Positions 32,485-40,841 of a DNA stretch of 64,000 bases are shown piece by piece; the first letter of the stretch is position 1; every line of letters starts with the position of its first letter. The notes under the pieces were generated by a model. That model searched no databases. It had not been told where the DNA came from and saw nothing but the letters and a program-made list of their open reading frames with translations. The DNA is from Palsa-739 sp035532535 (GTDB lineage Bacteria; Actinomycetota; Thermoleophilia; Gaiellales; Gaiellaceae), in assembly GCA_035532535.1 (NCBI GenBank), contig DATKQT010000021.1:28364-92363 (forward strand), given 5' to 3'. Both the position numbers and the translations under genes were made by a program.

Positions 32485-34339
32485 CGTCGATCTCCTCCAG
32501 CGACTCGGGGTTCTCGAGCGTCGACAGGTCGCCCGGATCTTCGCCGAGGGCGCGTGCACGAACCGCGCGACGCACGATCTTCGCGGAACGCGTCTTCGGC
32601 AGCGCGCTCACCCACACGATCCGGTCGGGCTTGAACGCCTTGCCGAGCGCGTCCGTCACCGCGCTCGCCACCTGCGAGTCGTCACGGACATCGCCGCTCG
32701 GCACGCAGAAGATCCACGCCACCTCGCCCTTCACTTCGTGCGGGACGCCAACGGCGGCCGCCTCGGCGACGATGCCGCTCGCGATCGCGGCCGACTCGAG
32801 CTCGGAGGGGCCGATGCGCTTGCCCGCGATGTTCAGCGTGTCGTCGCTGCGCCCGTGCAGGAACCAGTAGCCGTCCGCGTCTACCGACGCCCAGTCGCCA
32901 TGCGTCCAGATACCCGGGAAACGACGCCAGTACGTGTCGAGGTAGCGCTCGTCGTCGCCCCAGATGCCCCGCGTCATCCCCGGCCACGGGCGGCGGCAGA
33001 CGAGCTCGCCCACCTCGCCGCGGACGGCGTTGCCCGCGGCATCGACGACGTCCATGTCCTCCCCGAGTGCGGGGAAGCCGACCGACACCGCCTTGATCGG
33101 CTCGGTGACGATCGTCGTGAGGAAGCACGCGCCCACCTCCGTGCCGCCCGAGCAGTTGACGATCGGGACGCGCGAGCCGCCGACCCTTTCAGAGAGCCAG
33201 CGGTACGGGTCGGGGTTCCACGGCTCGCCCGTCGTGCAGATCGCGCGCAGCGAGGAGAGATCCGTCTGCGGCTCGCCCTTCGGGATGAGCGCCCGCACGA
33301 GCGTGGGCGAGACGCCGAGCATCGAGATGCGCTCCGATTCGACGAGGCGCCACAGCCGGTCGTCCGGCCAGTCCGGCGCGCCCTCGGCAAACACGATCGT
33401 CGCGCCGGCCGCACCGCCGCCGACGACGGTCCACGGCCCCATGATCCAGCCCATGTCGGTGGCGAAGTGGATGCGGTCGCCCGCGCTCACGTTGGTCTGA
33501 TACGCCGTCTCGCGCGCGATCGAGACGAGGAAGCCGCCCTGCACGTGCAGTGCGCCCTTGGGCTTGCCGGTCGTGCCGGACGTGTAGGCGAGCAGATACG
33601 GCGTCTCGCTCTCGACCTCCAGCGGCGAGAGCGTTCCGGACTGCTTCGTCACGAGCTCCGGCCACGCACGCGACCTGCGCTTCCATTCGATCACGTGCTC
33701 CACGGCGAAGCGTCCGGCATCGTCGAGCGTCGCACGCATGTCCATCCGCTTGCCGCGCCGCAGCGACCAGTCGGCGCAGATGACGACCTTCGCCTGCGAG
33801 TCCTCGAGCCGCGTTGCGATCGCAGGCCCGGCGAAGCCGGAGAAGATCGGTACTTGGACGGCGCCGACGTGCGCGCACGCGTGCGACGCGATCGCGACCG
33901 CGGGGCACATCGGCATGAAGATGGCCACGCGATCGCCCTGCTCGACGCCGAGCTCGACGAGCGCCTCCGCCAGCTGCGTCACCTGCCGCGACGCCTCCGC
34001 CCAGGTGAGCGAGTCCCGCTCGCCGTCCTCGTACAGCCCGACGAGCGCCTCCGCGTCGGACGCTGCGCGGCGGTGGACGCACACGCGCGCGACGTTCAGC
34101 CGGCCCCCGACGAACCACCGCGTCCACTCGGGGCCGCGCGAATCGTCGAGGACGGCATCCCACGGTCGCGAGAACTCGATCCCGAGATCCTCGATGAGCA
34201 CGGGCCAGAAGCGGTCCGGCTCCTCGATGGAGATGCGGTGCAACTCCGGGTAGCCGTCGGCGCCGAGGCGGCCGGCGAGGCGCGTCAGGTTGGCGCGCCC
34301 GACGTACTCGGGAGTCGGCTCCCAGACGAAGTCGCTCAT
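32471..34339 (-). CDS. Acyl-CoA synthetase (AMP-forming; acetyl/propionyl/acetoacetyl-CoA synthetase-like)
   Basis: This 622-residue protein has LAYTSGTTGKPKGAL (ATP loop), NCSGGTEVGACF, THGDWASVDADGYW and the C-terminal PKTRSAKIVRR, with the catalytic Lys. Compared with Acs at 19427, the N-terminus is different and the substrate pocket diverges, so a longer or branched acid is likely. The ATG at 34339 is chosen over a GTG at 34351. It is divergent from the MFS/TetR operon across a short gap with a palindrome. Confidence 0.88.
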   Translation of the reverse strand: MSDFVWEPTPEYVGRANLTRLAGRLGADGYPELHRISIEEPDRFWPVLIEDLGIEFSRPWDAVLDDSRGPEWTRWFVGGRLNVARVCVHRRAASDAEALVGLYEDGERDSLTWAEASRQVTQLAEALVELGVEQGDRVAIFMPMCPAVAIASHACAHVGAVQVPIFSGFAGPAIATRLEDSQAKVVICADWSLRRGKRMDMRATLDDAGRFAVEHVIEWKRRSRAWPELVTKQSGTLSPLEVESETPYLLAYTSGTTGKPKGALHVQGGFLVSIARETAYQTNVSAGDRIHFATDMGWIMGPWTVVGGGAAGATIVFAEGAPDWPDDRLWRLVESERISMLGVSPTLVRALIPKGEPQTDLSSLRAICTTGEPWNPDPYRWLSERVGGSRVPIVNCSGGTEVGACFLTTIVTEPIKAVSVGFPALGEDMDVVDAAGNAVRGEVGELVCRRPWPGMTRGIWGDDERYLDTYWRRFPGIWTHGDWASVDADGYWFLHGRSDDTLNIAGKRIGPSELESAAIASGIVAEAAAVGVPHEVKGEVAWIFCVPSGDVRDDSQVASAVTDALGKAFKPDRIVWVSALPKTRSAKIVRRAVRARALGEDPGDLSTLENPESLEEIDDAVS

Positions 34340-34349
34340 GCTAGTCTGC

Positions 34350-34360
34350 ACTAACTTAGT
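34350..34360. promoter_or_regulatory. Palindrome ACTAA-C-TTAGT, candidate TetR operator
   Basis: Perfect 11-bp palindrome in the 47-bp gap between the acyl-CoA synthetase and MFS genes. A second ctaac lies 15 bp downstream. The MFS operon ends with its own TetR gene, which probably binds here. Confidence 0.45.
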
Positions 34361-34386
34361 AGTCGCTAACAGGGGAAGGTGAGGGC

Positions 34387-35838
34387 TTGAAGGCTCGCAT
34401 ATTCGCGGAGGAGAACAAGAAGTGGTGGACGCTGGCGGCCGTCTCGTTCGGCCTGTTCATGATCATGCTCGACAACACGATCGTGAACGTGGCGCTGCCG
34501 ACGCTACAGAAGTCGCTGCACCTCAAGGTTTCCGAGCTCGAGTGGGTCGTCACCGGGTACGCGCTGACCTTCGGGGCGCTCATGCTCACGGGCGGCAAGC
34601 TCGCCGATCTGTACGGCCGGCGCCTGATCTTCGTCGTGGGGCTCATCATTTTCACGCTGTCGTCGCTCGGCTGCGGTCTCGCCGGTAGCGCGACCGTCCT
34701 CATCGGCGCGCGTGTCGTGCAGGGTGTGGGCGCGGCGTTGATGAACCCGTCGACGCTCTCGATCATCACGGTCACGTTCCCCCCGCGCCAGCGCGGGACT
34801 GCGATCGGGATCTGGGCGGGCGTCTCCGCTCTCGCGCTCGCGATCGGGCCGCTCGCGGGCGGCGTGATCACGGAGCACATCAACTGGAACTGGATCTTCT
34901 TCATCAACGTCCCGATCGGCGCGATCGCGATCGTCGCGGCGTTCGCCTTCATCGAGGAGTCGCGCGACACCTCGCTCGTGCAGCGGCCTGACGTGCCGGG
35001 GCTCTTCACGTCCGCGCTCGGTCTGTTCGCGCTGAGCTACGCGCTCATCGAGGCGAACACCTACGGATGGACGTCGGCCCGCATTCTCGGCGCCTTCGCC
35101 GTCGCGGTCGTGTCGCTCGTCTCGTTCATCCTGCTCGAGCATCGCCAGCGGCTTCCGATGCTCGACCTGAGCCTGTTCCGCAACCGCGGCTTCTCCGGCG
35201 CGAACGGCGTCATGCTGCTCGTCGGGCTGGCGATGTTCGGCGTGTTCTTCTACGTCTCGCTCTACCTCCAGCAGATCCTGGGCTATTCGCCGATCCAGGC
35301 GGGCGCATCGTTCCTGCCGTGGACGCTGCTGATCATCCTGCTCGCGCCGCAGGCCGGGCGGCTGTCGGACCGCTTCGGCCCGCGGCCGTTCGTCGCGAGC
35401 GGGATGGCGATCGTCGCCGTGTCGCTCTTCCTGTTCTCGCGCATGAACGCGCACACGACGTGGTGGGGCCTGCTCCCGGCGATGATCCTCGGCGGCGCAG
35501 GCATGGCCGCCGCAATGGCGCCGACGACCGCGGCGGCGATGGCCTCCGTGCGGCCGGACAAGGCCGGCGTCGGCTCCGCGGTGCTGAACAGCATGCGCCA
35601 GGTCGGCGGCTCGCTCGGCATTGCGATCATGGGGGCGATCGTCGCGTCCGGGATCTCGACGTCGCTCGCGGCCGGCCATTCGAGGACCGACGCGTTCGTC
35701 TCCGGCTTCCAGCACGCGACGACGGTTGCCGCGTTCATCGCCCTCGCCGGCGCGGTCATCGCCGCGACGACGCTGCAGCACGCGCGGCACCGCGAGCCCG
35801 CAGCGGAGTCCAAGCCCACGTTCACGGAGGCAGCGTGA
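34387..35838 (+). CDS. MFS efflux transporter, DHA2/EmrB-QacA family
   Basis: This 483-residue protein has about 14 hydrophobic helices and the DHA2 motifs LDNTIVNVALPTLQ in helix 1, GGKLADLYGRR (motif A) and ARVVQGVGAALMNPS (motif C region). It exports drugs or metabolites with protons. It starts with TTG after ggggaaggtgag. The tetR gene follows with a GTGA overlap, giving an autoregulated efflux operon. Confidence 0.93.
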   Translation: MKARIFAEENKKWWTLAAVSFGLFMIMLDNTIVNVALPTLQKSLHLKVSELEWVVTGYALTFGALMLTGGKLADLYGRRLIFVVGLIIFTLSSLGCGLAGSATVLIGARVVQGVGAALMNPSTLSIITVTFPPRQRGTAIGIWAGVSALALAIGPLAGGVITEHINWNWIFFINVPIGAIAIVAAFAFIEESRDTSLVQRPDVPGLFTSALGLFALSYALIEANTYGWTSARILGAFAVAVVSLVSFILLEHRQRLPMLDLSLFRNRGFSGANGVMLLVGLAMFGVFFYVSLYLQQILGYSPIQAGASFLPWTLLIILLAPQAGRLSDRFGPRPFVASGMAIVAVSLFLFSRMNAHTTWWGLLPAMILGGAGMAAAMAPTTAAAMASVRPDKAGVGSAVLNSMRQVGGSLGIAIMGAIVASGISTSLAAGHSRTDAFVSGFQHATTVAAFIALAGAVIAATTLQHARHREPAAESKPTFTEAA

Positions 35839-36431
35839 GCGTCGCCCCCGTGCGGCTGCCGGCGGCCGAGCGCCGCCGGCTCCTGATCGAGACCGCGATC
35901 CGCGTCTTCTCGGACGGGAGCTACCGCGGCACGACGACGGCGGAGATCGCGCGGGCGGCGGGCATCTCGGAGCCCATCCTGTACCGCCATTTCGCCTCGA
36001 AGCGCGAGCTGTACCTCGCGGCGCTCGATCACGTGTGGAGCACGGCGCGGGCGCGATGGACCGAGGTTCTCGAGGGCGCACCCGACATCGCCGAGGGATT
36101 CAAGGAGATGGGCCGGGGCCATTTCTCCGTCAAGGACTGCAAGTTCCAGCTCGCGGAGCTGTGGGTGCAGGCGCTCGGCGAGGCGGCGGAGGACGCAGAG
36201 CTGCGGAAGCACCTGCGCAAGCACATGCGCGAGGTGCACGACTTCGTCGCGGATGCGATCCGCCGCGGCCAGGCCGAGGGCTCGCTCCACGCCGACCGCG
36301 ACCCGGAGGCCGAGGCGTGGGTCTTCCTCGCCGGGGGCGTCTTCGGCATGGTCGGCCGCCGAGTGGGCCTCCTCGGAGACGACGAGGTCGACCGCATCCG
36401 GAAAGCCCGCCTCGACTGGATGCGCGCGTAG
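35835..36431 (+). CDS. TetR/AcrR family transcriptional regulator
   Basis: This 198-residue protein has an N-terminal helix-turn-helix with TTAEIARAAGISEPILYRHF, the most conserved TetR stretch, then a helical ligand-binding domain of about 140 residues. The GTG start overlaps the MFS stop by 4 bp. It likely represses the efflux operon from the palindrome at 34350; the divergent acyl-CoA synthetase could be co-controlled. The ligand is unknown. Confidence 0.92.
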   Translation: MSVAPVRLPAAERRRLLIETAIRVFSDGSYRGTTTAEIARAAGISEPILYRHFASKRELYLAALDHVWSTARARWTEVLEGAPDIAEGFKEMGRGHFSVKDCKFQLAELWVQALGEAAEDAELRKHLRKHMREVHDFVADAIRRGQAEGSLHADRDPEAEAWVFLAGGVFGMVGRRVGLLGDDEVDRIRKARLDWMRA

Positions 36432-36433
36432 AA

Positions 36434-36472
36434 AAGAAGAAGGCCCCGGCTGCGGCTCCGGGGCCTTTTCTT
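36434..36472 (+). terminator. Rho-independent terminator after the tetR gene
   Basis: A 10-bp stem, aaggccccgg with ccggggcctt, and an 8-nt loop. It is preceded by an A-rich stretch and followed by ttctt, so it can work on both strands. Confidence 0.85.
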
Positions 36473-36513
36473 GTTAGAGGCGCGTACTCCCTGCGTATCG
36501 GAGCCCCGGCTCT

Positions 36514-36606
36514 GCGGCTCAGGCGGGATTTCCGGTGTCGCTGGGCTGCGGCGACGCGCCCCCTGCAAACCCGCCTGGCGTCCGGCTCGGTTGCAAGGTG
36601 AGCCGC
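36514..36606 (+). other. Candidate structured RNA element
   Basis: This lies in the 336-bp gene-free gap 36432-36767. Nested pairing by eye: gcggctca (36514-36521) with tgagccgc (36599-36606); ggcggg with cccgcc (about 36522-36527 with 36570-36575); and gtgtcgc with gcgacgc, closing a 9-nt loop. Together they make a 93-nt closed structure. The element is 5' of the XRE-TPR regulator gene. It does not match a riboswitch class I can name. The remainder of the gap holds a terminator, a palindrome and no convincing ORF. Confidence 0.4.
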
Positions 36607-36707
36607 ACTATACGTCCGGTCCCGGGGCGAGTCAAGTACCCTGGTCAAGTGATTTTGAAAACCCGCTGGTTCACCGTCTTTGCCGCTTGCTTATGCCCTT
36701 TTAGGGG

Positions 36708-36736
36708 GATGGCCGAGTCGGCCATCTTGCGTTTTT
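36708..36736 (+). promoter_or_regulatory. Perfect 19-bp palindrome plus T-run 31 nt before the XRE-TPR gene
   Basis: gatggccga-g-tcggccatc (36708-36726) is perfect, and ttgcgttttt follows. It can be read as an operator for the regulator itself or as a terminator/attenuator in its leader. Confidence 0.6.
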
Positions 36737-36767
36737 GTGAAGCGTAGGGTTCACTACCGCTAGCCGC

Positions 36768-38108
36768 ATGGCAAAAGAGACCGCACCTCGCAGCCAAGCC
36801 ACGACGTCCGCCCTCCGCCTCGGAGAGCGGCTTCGTCAGCTTCGCGTCGCCTCCGGGCTCACGCAGAGCGAGCTGGCGGGCGAGCGCTTCTCGAAGGAGT
36901 ACGTCTCCCAGATCGAGCGCGGCAAGACACGCCCGACGACGGAGACCATCGGCTGGCTCGCCGTGCGCCTCGGCTGCGACGCAGGGTTCCTCGCGAACGG
37001 CGTCACGACCGACGAGCGCGGCCGGCTCGAAGCGGCTCTCGCGCGCGCCGAGACGCTGATCGAGGCGCACCGCAACGAGGACGCCGCCTCCGAGTTCGAG
37101 ACGCTCGTCCCCGCTGCGCGCGCGACCGGCGTCTCCGAGCTGGAGGTTCGAGCGCTCATCGGCGCCGGCCGCACACAGATGCGCCTCGGTGCGCTCCGCC
37201 CTGCGCTCGAGCTGCTGAACACCGCGAGGGGCATCGTCGAGTCCGGGAACTTCTCCGATCTCGAGCGCGCGGAGGTCTTCTACGCGCTCGGCATCTGCCG
37301 CTACCAGCTGAACAGCGTGCAGACGTCGCTCGGGCTGCTGAACGAGGCTCTCGGTCTTGCCGAGCGCTCGGGCATGCCGTCCGACTCGCTTCGCTCGAAC
37401 ATCCTGTCCTGGCGCTCCCGTTGCTGGCGCCGGATGCGCGACTACGAGGCCGCGCGCGAGGACATCGAGCGCGCGCTTCAGCTCGCCGAGGACGCGGGCG
37501 ATCCGCGCACGATCGGCGACGCGTTCTTCCAGGCTTCGCTCGTCGCAGACCGCGAGGGGCACTGGATCCTCGCGCGCACGTACGCCGAGCGGGCGCGCGG
37601 CGCGTACGAGGCGCTCGCCGACCGGGTGCACGTCGGTCAGCTGACGAACAACCTCGGTGGTCTCAACTTCCTGCTCGGCAAGACCGACGAAGCGGTCTCG
37701 CTGCTGAAGGAGGCCTTCGGGATTGCGCTCGACATCGGCCACGAGGGAGATGCCGGCCGCGCCATTTCGTCTCTCGCGCAGGTTCATCTGCGCAGCGGTG
37801 ACATCGGGCAGGCCGAAGAGCAGGCCCGTCACGCGCTGAAGCTGCTCGAGGGCCGGGAGGACTATCTCGACGAGATCGGCAGTGCGCAGCTCGTGCTCGG
37901 ACGCGCGCTGCTGTCGCAGGACCGCCTCGACGAGGCGGAGGCGGCGTTCGCAGCCGCCGAGGAAAGCCTCGGCCGGCTCGGATCCGCCAGCCATCGCGCA
38001 GCTGCCTGGGTCGCCCGGGGCGACCTTGCGGCGCGGCGCGGCGATGACAGGCTCGCAGCCCACCTCTACCGCACCGCGGCAGAGGCGCTGCAGGACGTCC
38101 GGTTCTAA
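36768..38108 (+). CDS. XRE-HTH plus TPR regulator, RRNPP-like (pair 1)
   Basis: This 446-residue protein has an XRE helix-turn-helix at residues about 17-75 (RQLRVASGLTQSELA, then KEYVSQIERGKTRP). The remaining 370 residues form about eight helical tetratricopeptide-like repeats, for example YEAAREDIERALQLAE, NNLGGLNFLLGKTDEA and QAEEQARHALKLLE. HTH plus TPR of this size is the layout of PlcR, NprR and other RRNPP receptors, which bind a short imported peptide in the TPR groove. The next gene, 19 bp downstream, encodes a 35-residue peptide with a signal-like core. A perfect palindrome lies 41 bp upstream of the start. Confidence 0.85.
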   Translation: MAKETAPRSQATTSALRLGERLRQLRVASGLTQSELAGERFSKEYVSQIERGKTRPTTETIGWLAVRLGCDAGFLANGVTTDERGRLEAALARAETLIEAHRNEDAASEFETLVPAARATGVSELEVRALIGAGRTQMRLGALRPALELLNTARGIVESGNFSDLERAEVFYALGICRYQLNSVQTSLGLLNEALGLAERSGMPSDSLRSNILSWRSRCWRRMRDYEAAREDIERALQLAEDAGDPRTIGDAFFQASLVADREGHWILARTYAERARGAYEALADRVHVGQLTNNLGGLNFLLGKTDEAVSLLKEAFGIALDIGHEGDAGRAISSLAQVHLRSGDIGQAEEQARHALKLLEGREDYLDEIGSAQLVLGRALLSQDRLDEAEAAFAAAEESLGRLGSASHRAAAWVARGDLAARRGDDRLAAHLYRTAAEALQDVRF

Positions 38109-38127
38109 CGAGGAAGGAGGTGACAAG

Positions 38128-38235
38128 GTGACGAAAGCACGGCTCATCACGCTTCTCATCGCTGCTGTGATGCTGGCTGCACTCCTCGCGGGGGCGAAGC
38201 ACGGCACGGGCATGAGCGACGGGGGTTACTGGTAG
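38128..38235 (+). CDS. Putative pre-signalling peptide of pair 1
   Basis: A 35-residue ORF starting with GTG, exactly 7 nt after a perfect aaggagg (38114-38120). It has a basic N-terminus (MTKAR), a hydrophobic core (LITLLIAAVMLAALL) and a polar C-terminus AGAKHGTGMSDGGYW that could be cleaved to a mature peptide. It lies 19 bp after the XRE-TPR regulator, as phr, papR and nprX lie after their receptors. A strong hairpin terminator follows at 38246. Alternatives are a small membrane protein or a toxin-like peptide. The ribosome site and signal-like pattern argue against chance. Confidence 0.65.
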   Translation: MTKARLITLLIAAVMLAALLAGAKHGTGMSDGGYW

Positions 38236-38245
38236 ATCGTAGATT

Positions 38246-38278
38246 CGGGACCGCGCCGTTCGATGGGCGCGGATCCCG
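38246..38278 (+). terminator. Terminator hairpin after pair 1
   Basis: Stem cggga + ccgcgcc pairs with ggcgcgg + tcccg with one bulged A; 12 bp, 8-nt loop. T-rich sequence follows after 17 nt. Confidence 0.65.
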
Positions 38279-38422
38279 GGAGCTCTGCGGCTTCTCAGCT
38301 CACTTTCTCCTTCGGCCTGACGGCAGCCGAACCGAATGTTCCTTGCCGGTGAACGCGGTGAAGGCAGGTGTGCGCGTTTCCGGACCAGCGGAGGGAGGCG
38401 CCCTGCTCGGCGCCGCCTTCGC

Positions 38423-38451
38423 TTGACCCTTGGCGCGCTGTAAGCTACGGC
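38423..38451 (+). promoter_or_regulatory. Possible sigma-70-type promoter of the peroxiredoxin gene
   Basis: TTGACC at 38423-38428, 17-bp spacer, then TACGGC, a weak -10. The ribosome site gaaggag precedes the ATG at 38492. Confidence 0.35.
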
Positions 38452-38491
38452 GGCATTACTTCAAAAGAGATAGTGAGGGAAGGAGCCGCAC

Positions 38492-39163
38492 ATGGGACTG
38501 CACATCGGTGACACCGCGCCGGACTTCGAGGCTGAGACGACCGAGGGCACGATCGGCTTCCACGACTGGATCGGTGACTCGTGGGCCGTGCTCTTCTCGC
38601 ACCCGAAGGACTTCACCCCGGTCTGCACGACCGAGCTCGGGTACATGGCGAAGATCAAGCCGGAGTTCGACCGCCGGGGCGTGAAGGTCATCGGGCTGTC
38701 CGTCGACCCGGTCGACCGCCACGGCGACTGGGCCAAGGACATCGAGGAGACGCAGGGATACGCGCCCAACTACCCGATCATCAGCGACGCCGACTTCAAC
38801 GTGTCGAAGCTGTACGGGATGTTGCCGGCGAGCACGTCGGGCGATCCGCTCGAGCGCACGCCGGCCGACAACCAGACGGTGCGAAACGTCTTCGTCATCG
38901 GCCCGGACAAAAAGGTGAAGCTGGTCCTCGTCTACCCGATGACGACCGGGCGCAACTTCGACGAGGTGCTGCGCGTGATCGACTCGCTCCAGCTGACCGC
39001 GAAGCACAAGGTCGCGACGCCGGCGCAGTGGCAGCAGGGCGACGACGTGATCATCGCCGGGTCGGTCTCGAACGACGACGCGAAGGAGATCTTCGGCGAG
39101 TGGGAAGAGCCGAAGCCGTACATCCGCATCGTCCCTCAGCCGGGCGTGAAGACCCCCGCATAG
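38492..39163 (+). CDS. 1-Cys peroxiredoxin (Prx6 family)
   Basis: This 223-residue protein has the peroxidatic Cys45 in FTPVCTTELG, with Thr and Arg partners, and a long C-terminal domain typical of Prx6/1-Cys enzymes. There is no resolving Cys. It reduces H2O2 and organic hydroperoxides with an unknown thiol donor. It converges with the D-cysteine desulfhydrase-like gene, and the two coding ends overlap by 28 bp on opposite strands. Confidence 0.95.
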   Translation: MGLHIGDTAPDFEAETTEGTIGFHDWIGDSWAVLFSHPKDFTPVCTTELGYMAKIKPEFDRRGVKVIGLSVDPVDRHGDWAKDIEETQGYAPNYPIISDADFNVSKLYGMLPASTSGDPLERTPADNQTVRNVFVIGPDKKVKLVLVYPMTTGRNFDEVLRVIDSLQLTAKHKVATPAQWQQGDDVIIAGSVSNDDAKEIFGEWEEPKPYIRIVPQPGVKTPA

Positions 39164-40140
39164 GCGTTCAACGCTGGCTGACCGCCGAGGTGCGCATAGA
39201 GGACGCGTGAGCCCGGTTCGATGCGGCCCTTGCTGACGAGGTCCATGAGGGCGGCCATCGACTTGCCCTCGTAGACCGGATCCGTGAGGACGCCCTCGAG
39301 CCGGGCGCACAACCTGATCGCCTCGATCGTCTTCGCGTCCGGGATGCCGTAGGTGCCTGCGTTCCACTCGTCGAGCAGGACGACGTCGAGTTCGCGCGTG
39401 GCGCCGATCGCCGCCGCTGTCGCGTGCGCGATGCGCGTCACCTGGTCGAGCGTCTGCTCGACCTTTGCGGAGCCGTCAATGCCGAGCACGCGCCGCTCTC
39501 GTTCCTGGAGGGCGAAGCCGGCCACCATCCCCGCCTGCGTCGACCCGGTCACCGAGCAGACGACGACGGTGTCGAAGAAGACGTCGAGCGCCGCTTCCTG
39601 CTCCGCGACCTCCTCTGCCCAGCGCGCGAACCCGAGGCCGCCGAGCGGGTGGTCGGACGCGCCGGCCGGAATCGGATACGGCTTCCCGCCGGCGGCTTCG
39701 ACCGAGTCGAGCGCTTCCTGCCAGCTCGGGCGGAACGCGATGTCGAAGCCGGCGTCGACGATCCGGACGTCTGCGCCCATGATCCGTGAGAGCAGGATGT
39801 TCCCGACCTTGTCGTAGACGACGTCGGGCCAGTCGACCCAGTGCTCCTGGACGAGCACGCACTTGAGTCCGAGCCGCGCGGCGACGGCCGCGACCTGGCG
39901 CGTGTGGTTGGACTGCACGCCGCCGATCGACACGAGGGTGTCGCAGTCCTGCGCGAGCGCGTCGGCCGCGAGGTACTCGAGCTTCCGCACCTTGTTGCCA
40001 CCGTACGCGAGGCCGGAGTTGCAGTCCTCGCGCTTCGCCCAGATGTCGACGAGGCCGCCGAGGCGCTCGCTCAGCCGCTTGAGCGGATGGACGGGAGACG
40101 GTCCGAAGAGGAGCTCGACCCGCGGGAAATCCGCAAGCAC
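39136..40140 (-). CDS. D-cysteine desulfhydrase / ACC deaminase-like PLP enzyme
   Basis: This 334-residue fold type II PLP protein has the PLP Lys in YGGNKVRKLEYL, the phosphate region VSIGGVQSNHTRQVA, and VVCSVTGSTQAGMVAG. Both 1-aminocyclopropane-1-carboxylate deaminase and D-cysteine desulfhydrase have these motifs; sequence alone does not separate them. The GTG start shares one base with the SDR stop (TAGTG). The 3' end runs antisense into the peroxiredoxin gene. Confidence 0.88.
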   Translation of the reverse strand: MLADFPRVELLFGPSPVHPLKRLSERLGGLVDIWAKREDCNSGLAYGGNKVRKLEYLAADALAQDCDTLVSIGGVQSNHTRQVAAVAARLGLKCVLVQEHWVDWPDVVYDKVGNILLSRIMGADVRIVDAGFDIAFRPSWQEALDSVEAAGGKPYPIPAGASDHPLGGLGFARWAEEVAEQEAALDVFFDTVVVCSVTGSTQAGMVAGFALQERERRVLGIDGSAKVEQTLDQVTRIAHATAAAIGATRELDVVLLDEWNAGTYGIPDAKTIEAIRLCARLEGVLTDPVYEGKSMAALMDLVSKGRIEPGSRVLYAHLGGQPALNAYAGVFTPG

Positions 40141-40835
40141 TATGGGACGTCGCCGTTCGTCGAGCCCATGCGCTCGACGACGACCTGCGGGATACGCGCG
40201 TACGGCGAGAGCCGCAGCGCCATCCGCACGACCTCGGCGCAGTCCTCGGGCCGGATCATCTCGTCCGGCTCGATCCCGGACCACTGTGCCATCGGCGTGT
40301 CGACGAACCCGGGGCAGAGCGCGATCGCGCGCACGCCGTCGGCGTCCAGCTCGGCGTTGAGCGAGCGCGTGAGCGAGATCACCGCCGCTTTCGTCGCGCC
40401 GTAGACGGAAAGACCCGGCGTCGGCATGGTGCCTGCGATCGACGCCAGGTTGACGATCCAGCCGCGCGACTCGCGCAGCAGCGGGATCGCTGCCTGCGTG
40501 ACGAGGAAGAGCCCGCGCAGATTGACGCCGAGTTGCAAGTCGAGGTGCTTGACGGGAAGGTCCTCGACACGCCCGCCGATGCCGATTCCGGCCGAGTTGA
40601 CGAGCACGTCCAGCCGGCCGAAGCGCTCGCGGTGCTCCGCGACGAGCCGTGCGCAGTCGTCTGTGTCCCCGACGTCCGCCGCGACGGCGACTGCCCCGAG
40701 CTCCGCCGCCGCGGCCTCGACCTTCTCCTTGCGCCGCGACGCGAGCGTCAGGCCATAGCCCTCGTCGCGCAACATGCGCGCGATCGCGAGACCGATCCCG
40801 GACGACCCACCGGTGACGAGCGCTGCCCTCTCCAC
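40140..40835 (-). CDS. Short-chain dehydrogenase/reductase
   Basis: This 231-residue SDR has ALVTGGSSGIGLAIAR, NSAGIGIG, the catalytic Ser in VNLASIAGT and VYGATKAAVISL with Y-x3-K. The GTG start at 40835 is chosen because TACTGT lies 7 nt upstream on the minus strand, mirroring the selD promoter. The substrate is unknown. It is translationally linked to the desulfhydrase-like gene. Confidence 0.88.
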   Translation of the reverse strand: MERAALVTGGSSGIGLAIARMLRDEGYGLTLASRRKEKVEAAAAELGAVAVAADVGDTDDCARLVAEHRERFGRLDVLVNSAGIGIGGRVEDLPVKHLDLQLGVNLRGLFLVTQAAIPLLRESRGWIVNLASIAGTMPTPGLSVYGATKAAVISLTRSLNAELDADGVRAIALCPGFVDTPMAQWSGIEPDEMIRPEDCAEVVRMALRLSPYARIPQVVVERMGSTNGDVP

Positions 40836-40841
40836 CGCGCG

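Noticed and set aside
36520..36620. Cobalamin riboswitch
   Set aside because: CCGGTG and GCCCCCTGCAAACC faintly recall the B12 element, but the second CCGG, the ACTGT segment and the B12 box are missing, and the downstream gene has no B12 link.
36480..36620. tRNA-Sec (selC) or 4.5S RNA gene
   Set aside because: I looked on both strands because selD is present, but found no TCA anticodon loop, T-loop or GGAAG loop.
38492..39163. Peroxiredoxin as a second selenoprotein
   Set aside because: The catalytic position is a normal Cys codon with no in-frame TGA.
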